Below are positions 24,731 through 35,230 of a stretch of 64,000 nt of DNA, in pieces. A program made the position numbers and the translations under genes. This DNA is from Ilex aquifolium. Lineage: Eukaryota; Streptophyta; Magnoliopsida; Aquifoliales; Aquifoliaceae. Location: assembly GCA_951799425.1 (NCBI GenBank), contig OX637396.1:38980401-39044400 (forward strand). Direction: 5' to 3'. The notes beneath the pieces are model-generated. The model searched no databases. It was not told the DNA's origin and worked only from the letters and a program-made list of their open reading frames with translations. How positions within the stretch are numbered: the stretch's first letter is position 1; the number at the start of each line of letters is the position of its first letter.

Positions 24731-26166
24731 GTATCAAACATACAATTATTCCGTTAAAAACTTGATGGTCTGTCTATGTAGAGATCAAAATAACACGAAT
24801 TGAATACTTAAGAAATCAAATTAATAAAATTGTTATAATAAAAACTAAATTGATAAAAAACACATACTTTAGGAATAAAAAATACTATTACCCAATAAAT
24901 TAAGAGCGAAAATAATGATACTATAAACATTGATCAATCCTAAAATATTATGGTGATTATGAAAGTTATTATAACCTTTAAAGGTCAAGTTATAACTCGC
25001 AAAAGAAAAGCTACAACTGATTCGAAAAATTAAATTATCTCAATAAGTTGTAATTTTTTTTAAAAGTAATAACTTTAACTTTAAAAATAAAAAAATTTAA
25101 TACGATAACGATTTTTTTTAAAAAAAAAAGTATTGTAGTTCTATCATGTACTTTTTATTTAGCGTTTAGGCCTTTTTTTAATACAGTATTTATTTTATGT
25201 GTTTATTAACTAGTTGATATGATAGTTTTTTTAAAAAAAATTAATTAACTAAATTATATAGAGTAACAAATTAAATCAATAATTTAGATCTCAATAATAT
25301 TATTCATCAAAATTTGTAAAAGCATGGAAGACCACGAAACCACCTTGCTCAAATGACGGTGAGGTCTGTCGAACAAAATCCCAAAATTCAAAGGTGAGAT
25401 GCTCCAAACACCGATGCGCCGTGGGTGCCGCCAAAGATGGAGTCAATCTTATTTTAAAAAAGACAAGGAAGGTTTTAACAACCAAGTAATCTCTGTGTCC
25501 ATCGGATCGATGAGTAGTTGCAAAGTTAAAAATAATAGGAAAAAAAAAAAAAGAAACCGCGTTCATTTCCTCTAATATGTATATTTTTTTGATAACTTAG
25601 GAACCCCACCAACCGAGCCTATTTGGACCAATAGCCGATAGTCAACTTGAATTCACACGTAAAACCTCCTCTTCACGCGTAGGAATAAAATGTAGGGGAA
25701 GTGACCTTAAGGAGCATTTTCACCCTATAGTGTATTGAACTCTTGACCAATGCCAAATAAAGACATCTATCAATTTATTCACCTTCCTTCACATCATTAC
25801 CAACCCTTCAACTCTTTAATTCAAACATCCGGCTCACATTCCGAATCCCAACACCATCAATAACATTGACGTATGAAGACTCGTAACTTAAGAGGCAACT
25901 GACCTAACCCCGGCTCAATTTTATTAGATTGGAATTGGACCTCATTATTATTTGGGACGGTTAATGAATTAATAATTGTAATGTATAAAATTAACAAATT
26001 AAATTAATAAATTAAATTTAAATAATATTTTTGGTGTCGAAGTGACTTTCACCGGATCTATCCTACTGGCTGGATTGGATGCCACTAAGTCAACAATCAA
26101 GCTTTTGAGACACCGCATGTTCAAAATTGTAATTTTTCAAGTCTTTTTTTTTTCTCCAGAAATTGC
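24731..26166. other. Intergenic, left flank repeats of DC1 cluster
   Basis: No gene. 25340-25560 contains a block (CCAAAATTCAAAGGTGAGATG then CGCCAAAGATGGA) that recurs near 32000 and 43990, and an AATAATAGGAAAAAAA motif that recurs after each DC1 gene. It therefore marks the spacer of the DC1 repeat unit. 25575-25760 may be a decayed SINE in reverse orientation. Confidence 0.45.
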
Positions 26167-26174
26167 ATCAAGTC

Positions 26175-26756
26175 CAAGGGGGGAGCTAGAAATTAACATG
26201 AGGGCAGGCACTTAAATTAAAAATTATATCTTTTTCCTTTCAACTGACTAGAGTAAAAGATACAAAGTAAATTTTGGAAATCATATTTAATTCTTAAAAC
26301 TTTGCTAAACCCAAATGGCAAAAAACCGATATATGTTGGGTGTAATTAAAAATAACAAAAAAAAAAATTCTAATTCTAATTACCCATTTTACATAAAAAA
26401 AAATGAAACTAATTATAGTCTTTCACAATTAATCTCTAAAAAAGTCACCAGAGGGTCTCAATTGCCAAAGAGTCGCACTTACAATCTTAGCATTGCTCTT
26501 CTACAATTATTTTTTTCCCTGTTTTTATATTCTGTCTCAAAGTCTCATTAGTTTGTGCAGTGATCTAAGATGTATATGTGAATAAAATGAATAAATAAAA
26601 GGAGTTTTCATGAATCATGGGTGTGAGTACTGTTAAGTATTATTGATTCATTAATTCACGAGTGGGTACCAACAGTTAATTAATTCATAGAATATCTATC
26701 ATAGAATTTTGTTTTTAGGGTGGGCCAGTGCCCCGCCTATGACTGGCTCCGCCATG
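26175..26756. mobile_element. hAT non-autonomous element, TSD ATCAAGTC
   Basis: A perfect 8-bp duplication ATCAAGTC lies at 26167-26174 and 26757-26764. The termini are CAAGGGGGGAGCTAG and, inverted, CATGGCGGAGCCAGT. The interior is AT-rich without transposase. The target is the conserved DC1 leader block (ATCAAGTCTATAAGTAGAGAC-like). Confidence 0.8.
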
Positions 26757-26769
26757 ATCAAGTCTCTAT

Positions 26770-27178
26770 GGGGTTGTTTGTTATGTGAGTTTGGGTGGTT
26801 TTGGAACATAGGTTGAAAAATAAATTTTCTTAAACTCATGTTTGACAACTATGCATTTAGTTCAGAGTTTGAAATTCGGCCCGGTCATGAAACCCACATA
26901 CTTGGGTTTCATGAAACCCAAAGGGGGTTTCATATGTGGGTTAATGGATTTAACATACAAATGACATTTATACTCTCATATATACAAATTGGTTAAAGAA
27001 CACAATAATTATTTATATACAAAATATATTATCATAATAGTTATATATTTTTACGTATATCAAACATAGATATAAAAAATATTGAATGTTGAATTATATC
27101 TTTAAATTTTATCTTTAAGTCAAAGTCAAGTTTCAACAAATTAATTTAAACCTCTTCCAAAAATCATATCAAACGGCC
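26770..27178. mobile_element. MITE with GGGGTTGTTTG / CAAACGGCC ends
   Basis: The ends are imperfectly inverted. The interior shares phrases (GTTTGAAATTCGGCCCGG, TGGGTTTCATGAAACCC, ATACAAATTGG) with the element at 33129-33587, which defines one family. It is inserted inside the TATA-like part of a DC1 leader relic. The TSD was not resolved. Confidence 0.55.
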
Positions 27179-27380
27179 AATAAGTGGAGACATGTTAAAA
27201 GGATTGGGGAGAGAGTCAATACTGGCTGAGTTGACATCTGAGACAGAGAGAGAGAGATATTGTTAATTATTGAGTGGGTGAGGGCAACATGTAAAGACAG
27301 ATGGGCAGTGCAATAAAATATTCGAAGGGGACAAGGCCCGATGAAAGTGTATGGGGATTGCCACCCACCAATACCATATA
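27179..27380 (+). pseudogene. DC1 leader relic (promoter/5' UTR block without ORF)
   Basis: AAGTGGAGACATGTTAAAAGGATTGGGGAGAG followed by a GTCAATACTGG phrase and a GA-rich stretch is the sequence found just before the ATG of DC1 genes A, B and C, but no DC1 coding sequence follows. It is followed by a block (GAGTGGGTGAGGGCAACATGTAAAGACAG-like, 27271-27360) that recurs at 34985-35100 and 40050-40140. This is the remnant of a fifth DC1 unit. Confidence 0.6.
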
Positions 27381-27535
27381 CTTACAACTTCTTGACTAAA
27401 TGTTTTTAAGTCATTTTCTTTTCCCGCATTAAGTGATTCAAAGTTTAGAAGTACTGGCATGTTTAGAAGATGAGTAATGGTGTTAACACCTAAAAAATTA
27501 ATCTTATTTATAAATTTAATGATATAATAAATAAG

Positions 27536-27913
27536 GACGGAGCCATAAATTTATCTAAATGAGGCAAAATGTGAATACAAATAATTCAATAGCTGATACA
27601 AAATAAATTTTAAGTTCAAGCACGAAAAATAAGTAAAATTTAAAATCAAATTATTATATGAAATAATAAAATTAGTTTTTGATGATGCACAAAACTGTCT
27701 TCGTGCAAGATCAACAGTCAAGAATATCAACGGGTGTGATTAATGAGCAATTAGCATGTAATTAATGGCAATCAAGAGTAAAACAATAAATAACGGGTCA
27801 ACACAAGAGATTTATAGTGGTTCGGTCTCGAGTGACCTACGTCCACTCTTTCGAATGACAGTGTTTGCCGGTGTTCTTTATTGATGAATAACAATCAACG
27901 AAGTGTTACAGAG

Positions 27914-27949
<36 letters not shown>

Positions 27950-28783
27950 AGAGAGCAAGTATGTTGGGGATGTTTTCAGTCTCCCTTTACCCTTGAGAGG
28001 GCTTACATTATATAGCAATGGTGAGGCGGTGCCGTGAGGAAGAGGTCTTCCACTATTTTGGTAAGTGCAATCATGGTAGGAGTAGACCTCTTTGGTAAAC
28101 ACAAGTAAGGTAAGAGTAGATCTTCGCATCCCGTCATTCTCTCCCTCGTGTTCCTATTCAGTCGGAGGAGATTCCTGACTTGGATTGGACTTTAGGCTTG
28201 GACCTTGAGTTGAAATAGGAGTAGGAGTACTGGAGTACCAAGGCAAGGGAGCACCATGGGGGTAGGCGCCCAATGGTCGGCGCCCAATGGTGGTCATCCC
28301 ATTGGTGTCTTCTTAGGCCTTGACCTTCTAGTGCATTCTTCCTTGAGATATCATGGTATGAGGAGAGGGCAAGTGAGGAGTTGAGATGATGAGTGGGGAG
28401 CTCAACCAAGGGGTCGGCGCTCATGGGGCTGCCATAGTCGGCGCCCATAAGGCTTCGACTGTCCCTCGACTCCTTCGCCTCTTCTCCGTTCTCCTTAGAT
28501 GGGTGACCCGACTTGATAGGTTTTGGAGACTTGGATTAATCCCGGGGCCCATTGGTATTCGGGCCTTTCTCGACTTATTTTCATCGGGCTTAGCCCAGTT
28601 GAATTTGGACTCGTCAGTTTTCATTTTACCTAAACAAAATTTGAGTAAAAAAAATAAGACTAAATATATAATTGTTTAAAAATTTAGGGGAGTGCCAAAT
28701 TTGAGAAATTGAACAAAATTATGATCCAACAACATTGCATAGGTGAAGAAGATTCAAAGTGAAATTAATGTGGCTCCGCCACT
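27536..28783. mobile_element. Probable hAT element hosting a nested solo LTR
   Basis: The ends GACGGAGCC (27537-27545) and GGCTCCGCC (28772-28780) are inverted copies in the style of hAT CAGGGGCGGAGCC termini. The interior carries the solo LTR at 27680-28616. The flanking 8-mers match only partly (TAAATAAG and ATGATAAG), so the boundaries are approximate. Confidence 0.4.
27680..28616 (-). mobile_element. Solo LTR (937 bp), TSD GTTTT
   Basis: A perfect 5-bp duplication GTTTT (27675-27679 and 28617-28621) flanks a segment ending TGATGATGCACAAAAC at one side and GAATTTGGACTCGTCA at the other, a TG...CA structure. It is homologous in reverse orientation to the solo LTR at 46001-46755. It contains a long GA run (27918-27946), a GTGGTTCGG phrase and repeated GGCGCC words. 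No internal retrotransposon sequence remains. Confidence 0.85.
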
Positions 28784-28956
28784 ATGATAAGAGATGACGT
28801 CCCAATAAAATAGTTCAAGAATTACAATTAAGTTTATCCAACGTTCCTCTGACTAAAATTGAATAACGTCCTTTGATAGGGGCCAGTCAAGCAATCTTAT
28901 CTTACACTAACCCTACAGGTCCCCTTGTCTTGGATGCCACAAAGTCAACAGTGAAG

Positions 28957-28967
28957 TCTATAAGTAG
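28957..28967 (+). promoter_or_regulatory. TATA-like element of DC1 gene A
   Basis: TCTATAAGTAG about 50 bp before the ATG, within a leader block (GTAGAGACACGTTAAAGGATTGG) conserved upstream of genes A, B and C and pseudogene D. In C it reads TCTGTAAGTAG and in D TCTACAAGTAG, so its TATA function there is doubtful. Confidence 0.5.
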
Positions 28968-29012
28968 AGACACGTTAAAGGATTGGGGAGAGGGTCAATA
29001 CCGGCAAACTTA

Positions 29013-30875
29013 ATGGCAGATTTCACATCTAAGGGAGAGAGCTTGTTTAGCCATCTCCATCCACACCCACTAGTCCTGACAGATTCACCTACGTCCATGG
29101 ATTGCTCGGGATGTGGGAAAAGCTTCTTAGAATCAGTTTCTTACTATAGTTGCTCCGACGGGTGTTGTTTCGACTTGCACGAACGGTGTGCCGAACTACC
29201 CCGGAGTATTAGCCATCCCACTCACTCTCAACACCTTTTAACTCTCCATAAAGAACCACCAAATCGATGTTCGTATTTCGATTGTGATGTCTGTGGAAAA
29301 TTTTGGCAGTATTTTACATATTATTGTTCTCTCTGCGAGTTTAAAATTGACACAGATTGTGCATTTATTCAGGAATGGACCATCACAAACGCAAGTCATG
29401 ATAATCATGATTTGAATTTGTTAATGAAGCCATCTCTGTTTCTTTGTAATGCTTGTGGCGAGAAACGTGAAGACAAGTCCTATCAATGTACGAAATGCCA
29501 ATATTGGATCCATTACACTTGTGCTTTGTCTCCAGTCACCCTTGACTATACAGATCACCATCACCCTCTCACCCTTGCCTATAAGCTCCAGCGCTCATTT
29601 TCTGATTTCAGCCCCGTTTGCAATGTTTGCGATAAGGCTGTGACAGCACCGTATTGGTTTTATTTTTGTGAACAAGATTGTAGATATTTTGTTCATTTGA
29701 AGTGCGCTACATTAAATCCAAGGTTTAATGTTTTTTTTTTATGTTGTTTGATATATTTTTTGTTATTGTTTTTGATTGTGAATAATTTTTTTTTTTTTTT
29801 TCATTTCAGCGATAGTGAAAGCAATAGCGAGACTACAGAAGAAGGGTTGCAGCCTAATCTGAACCTAATGCATTTCCCAATGGATAATCCCTTAGATGTG
29901 ATAAGCCATTTTGTAGAGGAAATATGTTTAGCAGAAAACAAGGCAACAACTACAACAACAAAGCTCGACCATTTTGGCCACAACCATCTACTGCAGCTTT
30001 GCAACGAGCTGAATAATGAGACAGTGTGTGATAAAAGAATGCTATGTAAAGTCTGTGTGCTGCCAATTTCAGCTCCATATTACAACTGTGCTGACTGTAA
30101 TTTCTCTATCCACAAATTTTGTGGAGAGATACCCCGAGAGGTGACAGTGGAACATGGATGCGACCTCAATCACACGCTCTTCCAGTCCAACGGTTTCTTC
30201 TGGTGTAATGTCTGTGATAAACCGTTCGAAGGATTCAGCCTTAATTGTTCCAGTGGGTGTGAGGTTTCATATGATGTCAACTGTGCTGCTCTAATTAACT
30301 ATAACGTAAAACATGAAGCTCATAAGCACCACCCTCTCTTCCCAGGTGACGCAACAAACCTATTTTTCAACGACTGCAACGCTTGTGGTCTCTCTATCTC
30401 AGGCGAACGTGCATTTCTATGTGGAAGTGGAACTTGTGAATTCAAAATACACGTGAAGTGTGCCATGCTGCCACGCACAGTTAAGCACAGATGGGACAAA
30501 CATCCGCTTGTCTTGAGTTATCCTCCCTTTATCAACTATCCTGGAGATTTTTATTGCGAATATTGTGAGGAAGAAATAGATCCAAAGTTGTGGCTTTATC
30601 ATTGTTTTCCATGCGATCAATCTTTCCATCTTACATGCCTTCCTCAAGCAAAAGAGCTTTCAAATCTCAAGTATGAGGGCACCTTTAGGGTTCTTCAGCA
30701 CTCACATCCTCTCACATACGTGGAAAGCTCTGAGGATGAGTACCAATGCAACATCTGCGACAGAGGGTTTGTATGTTTCAATTTCTTTGAATGTCAACCT
30801 TGTAATTTTTATATGTGCGATAATTGTATTAAGGATCCAAATTCAAGGACCACCCAAGTCCATTTGAGTCCTTAA
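29013..30875 (+). CDS. DC1 domain (cysteine/histidine-rich C1) protein, gene A (591 aa)
   Basis: Two exons, 29013-29722 and 29810-30875, with an 87-nt GT-AG intron (AAG/gtttaa...catttcag). The spliced product is 591 aa. It contains about nine DC1 modules, four in exon 1 and five in exon 2. Each has a His-Pro-Leu start, paired CxxC motifs and a closing HxxCA..P: for example HPHPLVL...CSGCGKSF...LHERCAELP, and later CNVCDKPF and CEYCEEEIDPKLWLYHC. DC1 (PF03107) modules are C1-like zinc-binding folds in a large plant-specific family tied to stress and signalling; the ligand is unknown. The halves are joined by a conserved linker (PLDVISHFVEEICL). The ATG in TTAATGGCAGATTTC is chosen because genes B and C start at the same place. 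The intron is a multiple of three and has no stop, so an unspliced reading stays open (about 620 aa). This is the only undamaged DC1 gene here. Confidence 0.9.
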   Translation: MADFTSKGESLFSHLHPHPLVLTDSPTSMDCSGCGKSFLESVSYYSCSDGCCFDLHERCAELPRSISHPTHSQHLLTLHKEPPNRCSYFDCDVCGKFWQYFTYYCSLCEFKIDTDCAFIQEWTITNASHDNHDLNLLMKPSLFLCNACGEKREDKSYQCTKCQYWIHYTCALSPVTLDYTDHHHPLTLAYKLQRSFSDFSPVCNVCDKAVTAPYWFYFCEQDCRYFVHLKCATLNPRFNVFFLCCLIYFLLLFLIVNNFFFFFHFSDSESNSETTEEGLQPNLNLMHFPMDNPLDVISHFVEEICLAENKATTTTTKLDHFGHNHLLQLCNELNNETVCDKRMLCKVCVLPISAPYYNCADCNFSIHKFCGEIPREVTVEHGCDLNHTLFQSNGFFWCNVCDKPFEGFSLNCSSGCEVSYDVNCAALINYNVKHEAHKHHPLFPGDATNLFFNDCNACGLSISGERAFLCGSGTCEFKIHVKCAMLPRTVKHRWDKHPLVLSYPPFINYPGDFYCEYCEEEIDPKLWLYHCFPCDQSFHLTCLPQAKELSNLKYEGTFRVLQHSHPLTYVESSEDEYQCNICDRGFVCFNFFECQPCNFYMCDNCIKDPNSRTTQVHLSP

Positions 30876-31119
30876 GTCCGGTGTAATTGGAGTTGTGAAA
30901 GAGTGAATGGATTTTTTAGGATGGTGGAACAACGTGAAAGGAATAAAAGCGCAGTTTATGAAATTGGTTGGAAGGGTTAATGAAATGTTATTTAGAGATT
31001 TCTTGCCATTGTCGAGCCTCATTATTAAGTTTATGTAATAGAAAGTTACAATGGTTACAATTTCCTGTAAATGCTTCTCAAATCTTTAATATGTACTAAA
31101 TTTTTTAGAAGATGAATAA
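30876..31119. other. 3' flank of DC1 gene A
   Basis: Probably 3' UTR, with AATAAA-like words near 30941. Nothing else seen. Confidence 0.4.
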
Positions 31120-31524
31120 TCTATATAATAAAACTGGATCAATTTTGAATTCCCTAATTTAACTTAGCATAAAAATGGTTAAGATTCAGTCAATCTAATG
31201 GTTCAAAATCATCAGAAAAAAATTCACCCCAAATCAGTCCGTACATTTTCACGCTAATTAAAGCCAAATTTTCCTCAAAGTTGAAAATTTTACTCACCCT
31301 ATATATTTTCAAGCTAATTAAGGCCAAATAAAGTCTTCTCTCTCTTATCTCTTTCTTTTCTCTCTCCCAATTTTTTTTTTAAATGGTGGGACGAGAATAA
31401 TTTTGAATTGTGTAATTATAAAGAATGAAGAAAATATGTATTTTTATTTCATATATTTATACTATACGACTGATGTTCGATTTATTTGTGTTATCTAGTG
31501 TCTTTAGACACGGATTATTACTAG
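31120..31524 (+). mobile_element. Non-autonomous Helitron (405 bp)
   Basis: It starts TCTATATAATAAAAC and ends CTAG, inserted between host A (31119) and T (31525). A hairpin with stem GTGTC/GACAC and a TTTA loop (31498-31511) lies 9 nt before the terminal CTAG. A 5' TC, a subterminal hairpin, a 3' CTRR and A/T insertion with no TSD together are diagnostic of Helitrons. No Rep/helicase ORF. Confidence 0.85.
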
Positions 31525-32964
31525 TGCTATTATAACCTAAAAAAACTGAATTAATTATATGGTAAGTGATAAAGTTTTAATGAAAGCGTTCAAGAATTAC
31601 AGTCACAAAACTACATTTGAATCACGTCATTCCTACATTATTAGGTTCCATTAATATTACTGTTATAAAGTTTGGGAAAAGTGGGTCATCAACGACAGAC
31701 TCGACATCTCTTGGAGAGAGCAAAAAAAAGGAGAGAGATTAAATTAAACTAAAAAAACAAGCTCGCTCGCTCGTAAACTTTCAAGGGAACTTCGATAGAG
31801 ACACTCATAAGTTGCCTCTTGCCATTATAGATCAACCTAGTTCGAATGGACTTTGAGTGTTTATCAAATAAAATTAAATAATGTTGTTGAAATTTAAAGC
31901 AAATTAATTTTATATGTTGATCTAATGATGTAGTAATGACATACTTTAATAGTTTTGTTATAACTTTAACTTTTGAATTTTTTTTTATTGAAAATAGGTG
32001 AGATGCACCAAACACTGATGCGCCCTGAGTGCCGCCAAAGATGGATCCGAGCACATTTAGATTTGTTATTTGATTAAATGGTTGACTAAATACAATCATT
32101 ATTTCCATGTTAAGTGGGTCAACTAATAACCACAAATTATAAGAAATCTTTTTTTTTTTTTATTTCGAGTATTGTATTCAGGAGTAGTCGAATCTGCTTA
32201 CCTGTATATTGACAATCATCTCATTAGTCTGGTTAAAGACAAACTATCTACACCGAGACTAAAGAATTTATGAGAGATAAATTATGGTCTGAATCTACGA
32301 TAATTGTCAAGTTTCGAACTCAATACGTATAAGTTTACAACTCATACATGTCTCCACTTTGGGGGTTAATTATAAAAAACTCTTTGTGTCGATTGCAGGG
32401 ATAAGTAATTGCAAGATTAAAAATAATAGAAAAAAAAAATTTGTTGCTTTAATATTCCACCGATTAAATCAATTACAATTTTTAGATTCCACTCATTTTC
32501 TAGATTTCATCATTTGGTATGGCTTTAATGTCATATACAATTAAAAATGACAACAATATTGATGGGCAAGTTTACAAAATCTGAATTCAACGGTGGTTTA
32601 AAGGCTCCGCACTCTATCGTTAGACCGATAGGTAGTGAGTTTGAACTTCATCGGCTCCTCCCTTATAAACTTTGCAATAGTAACCAAAAAAAAAATAAAA
32701 AATAAAGATTTACAACACTCGCTTTCCTCTATCGTTTCACCAATTAAATCAATTACAATTTTCAGATTTCTGCCAGCCAATTTCCTAGACCCTATATGTT
32801 TGGTAAGCTTTAATGCAATATTAACACAATTAAAAATTTTCACATTGATATATGAAAAGTGAAGACATGTTTGTTTGACAAATTTCTTACTTTTCCCTTG
32901 AAAATTTTTCCTACCTAAAAACCTTATTTGTTGTAGACGTTGCTGATCACCTAAAAACGACGTA
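31525..32964. other. DC1 spacer with internal direct repeats
   Basis: No gene. It contains the CGCCAAAGATGGA block near 32030 and two tandem versions of a block built on ACCAATTAAATCAATTACAATTTT (32455-32545 and 32735-32830). Versions of this block also occur near 42960-43640. Between them (32590-32700) lies a stretch with tRNA-like boxes and an A-run that may be a decayed SINE. Confidence 0.5.
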
Positions 32965-32967
32965 GTA

Positions 32968-33846
32968 GAGCATCTCCAACAAGGTTTTATATTTTAACTA
33001 GCTAAATGTGTATTTTTTCTATTTTAGCTATTCACTTTTTTAATATATATTCCAATAATTTTTTTTATATTTTAACTATTTCTTTTAAATATTATTTCTC
33101 ATATTTTATACTTTTGTTGGAACTATTAGGGGCTGTTTGATAAGTGAAATTGGGGGGGCTTTGGAAGATGGGTTGAGGAAAAATAGTTCAAATGACACAC
33201 TAAACCCATGTTTGACCAAATATTTGAAGTCTGAATTACCAAACCCGGCCCGCTATTGGCCCGGACCTTAAATCCCAGATCATAGGTTTCATCAAACCCA
33301 TGGGGGGAGGGGGGAGTTTTGGATGAGGGTTAATGGATTCAAGATAGAAAAAGACAATTATACCCAATACGTATACAAACATGAGTTTGGATTAGATTGG
33401 TGAAGGGGCACAATAGTCATTTATATACAAATATATTATCATAATAGTGATATATCCGTGAGCATACCAAACATGAGTATTGACTGAATTCAATGTTGAA
33501 TCTCATATTTGTAAATAGGGGTTTGAGTTTGGAAGAGTTTGGGAAAGTCAATTCAAACCTTTCCAAAAAATTCATCCAAACAAGCCCTTAAAGGGGGAGA
33601 GATAGAGATAGAAAATGGAGGGAAAGACAAAGAGTGAACAAAAGTGGTGAGAAATGACAAGAGGAGAGAAAATATATTATAAACTATTTATACATAATGT
33701 TACAATGATATTCTAAATATAGAATATCACGCTAGCAAAAATTTATTTTATCTATTCTAAACATTTTTTGTTGAAGCATGTTTTTTGTCTTTAAATAAAT
33801 AAATTTTAGTTATTTTAAAATTTTATATGCTCTGTTGGAGATGCTC
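32968..33846. mobile_element. TTA-type MITE (outer) with GAGCATCTCCAAC TIRs
   Basis: GAGCATCTCCAACA at 32968 and its inverted copy TGTTGGAGATGCTC ending at 33846. The flanks are GTA and TTA. The paralogous DC1 spacer at 38625-38660 is uninterrupted (CGACATATTAGAAGGAATC), which supplies the empty site and supports TTA as the original target. It carries a second MITE nested inside. Confidence 0.75.
33129..33587. mobile_element. Nested TTA-type MITE with GGGGCTGTTTG TIRs
   Basis: TTA target duplications at 33126-33128 and 33588-33590 flank GGGGCTGTTTGATAAG at the left and CATCCAAACAAGCCC at the right. The interior is shared with the element at 26770-27178. Located inside the MITE at 32968-33846, so it is the younger insertion. 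Confidence 0.75.
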
Positions 33847-33849
33847 TTA

Positions 33850-35187
33850 GAAGGAATCTTTGTGTCCATTGCATGGATCACAAAGATTAAAAATAATAGG
33901 GAAAAAAAAAAGGAAAACGTAAAAAAAGAAAAAGAAGAAGCAATGAGTGGTTAGTTCATAGAAATCAAATTTCTTTCTCGTTCCACCTATTAATTTACTT
34001 ATAAGTTTGGGAGTCCAGCCATTTTGTAAACCTCATATGCAAAATGTCAACGTTTATAGAAGCAAGTGACCAACCCCGGCCCCATTTCAAACAAAGCATG
34101 TCGGTGATATTGTTGTTAATTCAGCGGGTGAGGTCAACAAGTAAAGACGTATGGCGCTCGAGTCTTTGTGTGGAGTCGTCGATCGAATTTCTCATTTCTG
34201 AAATTAGAGATTTAAGTCTTGAAATCTAAACATTAAGGGTTAGTAATTAATTGCTATGTTAACTTAATTAGTTTCGTTTTTAAGAGATATGATGATACCT
34301 AGAAAAAAAGTTCTAAGGGTGAGCACGGGCACGGAGGTCAGACACAATAACTAGGGCTCCGCAATCCAGACCTCAACTCTCCTCAAAGAAAAAAAATGGG
34401 AAATTGAAAGGGAAACAACTGGCTGGTGAATGACATCCTCAAAACAATGAAAAGCTATAATCAAGACACAAAACTCTCAACTAACTAAGATTCTTTCCCA
34501 AAAATCAAGGAAGTTCCCACAGATGAAGGGCAAAGATCTCGGTGAAAATCCCTTAGAAATAAGAATTACACTATAAATACTGTACAACGCCTCAATCAAG
34601 AGGCAGAGGACCATACCGGTATCAAGGGCTTCTTGTACAACATTTTCTTGAGAAAGACAGTTTCTAGGAGCAAGAGATTCCATTGAAGAGTGGACTAGCC
34701 AAGCTTAATAGCCGGTGAACCACTATATTTCTATGTGTTACACACACTGCACCACAGATAACTAGAGTACTCACCCACAATTTCACGAGCCTCGTAGCTC
34801 AGATCCATCACATACCATTGAACTCAAACTCATTGCTCATTCGTGTAAAATAACACCATCAAGATATAACAGGGATGATAAAGAATTTTATAATCCCACC
34901 AATAAAAACTTATGGAATAATCTCTAAACACTCTATTTTATCACCACCCTTTTATTAACCATCAAAAAAGAGATATGCATTCAAATTCAGTGGACAGTGG
35001 GTGAGGGAAACATGTAAAGACAGCTGGGCAGCTCAATAGAATATGGGAAGGGGACAAGGCCCGTTGATAGTGTATGGGGATTGCCATTTGCCACCCACCA
35101 TATGCTTCCAACTTCTTAATTATTTAAGGCACCGCATGTTCAAAACTGGAATTTTTCATTCTTTTTTCTGCAGTGACTGAATCTAAG
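33850..35187. other. DC1 spacer upstream of gene B
   Basis: No gene. It contains the recurring AAGGAATCTTTGTGTCCATTG block, an A-rich run, and a second recurring block (GGGGACAAGGCCCGTTGATAG-like, 34985-35100) that also precedes gene C and follows the leader relic at 27.2 kb. 34300-34930 shows no recognisable feature. Confidence 0.5.
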
Positions 35188-35198
35188 TCTATAAGTAG
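35188..35198 (+). promoter_or_regulatory. TATA-like element of DC1 gene B
   Basis: TCTATAAGTAG in the same conserved leader block as gene A, but only 33 bp before the ATG. The 5' UTR would be very short, or translation starts further down. Confidence 0.45.
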
Positions 35199-35230
35199 AG
35201 ACACGTTAAAGGATTTGGGAGAGGGCACTA

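Noticed and set aside
25300-25566. An 88-aa minus-strand frame in the DC1 spacer
   Set aside because: The same spacer block recurs at 32000 and 43990 without a conserved frame, so it is not coding.
28983-30875. A continuous 630-aa reading frame starting upstream of the DC1 gene A ATG
   Set aside because: It begins at a TTG and reads through an 87-nt intron with good GT-AG signals. Genes B and C place the start ATG and the intron at the equivalent positions. The 591-aa spliced form is preferred.
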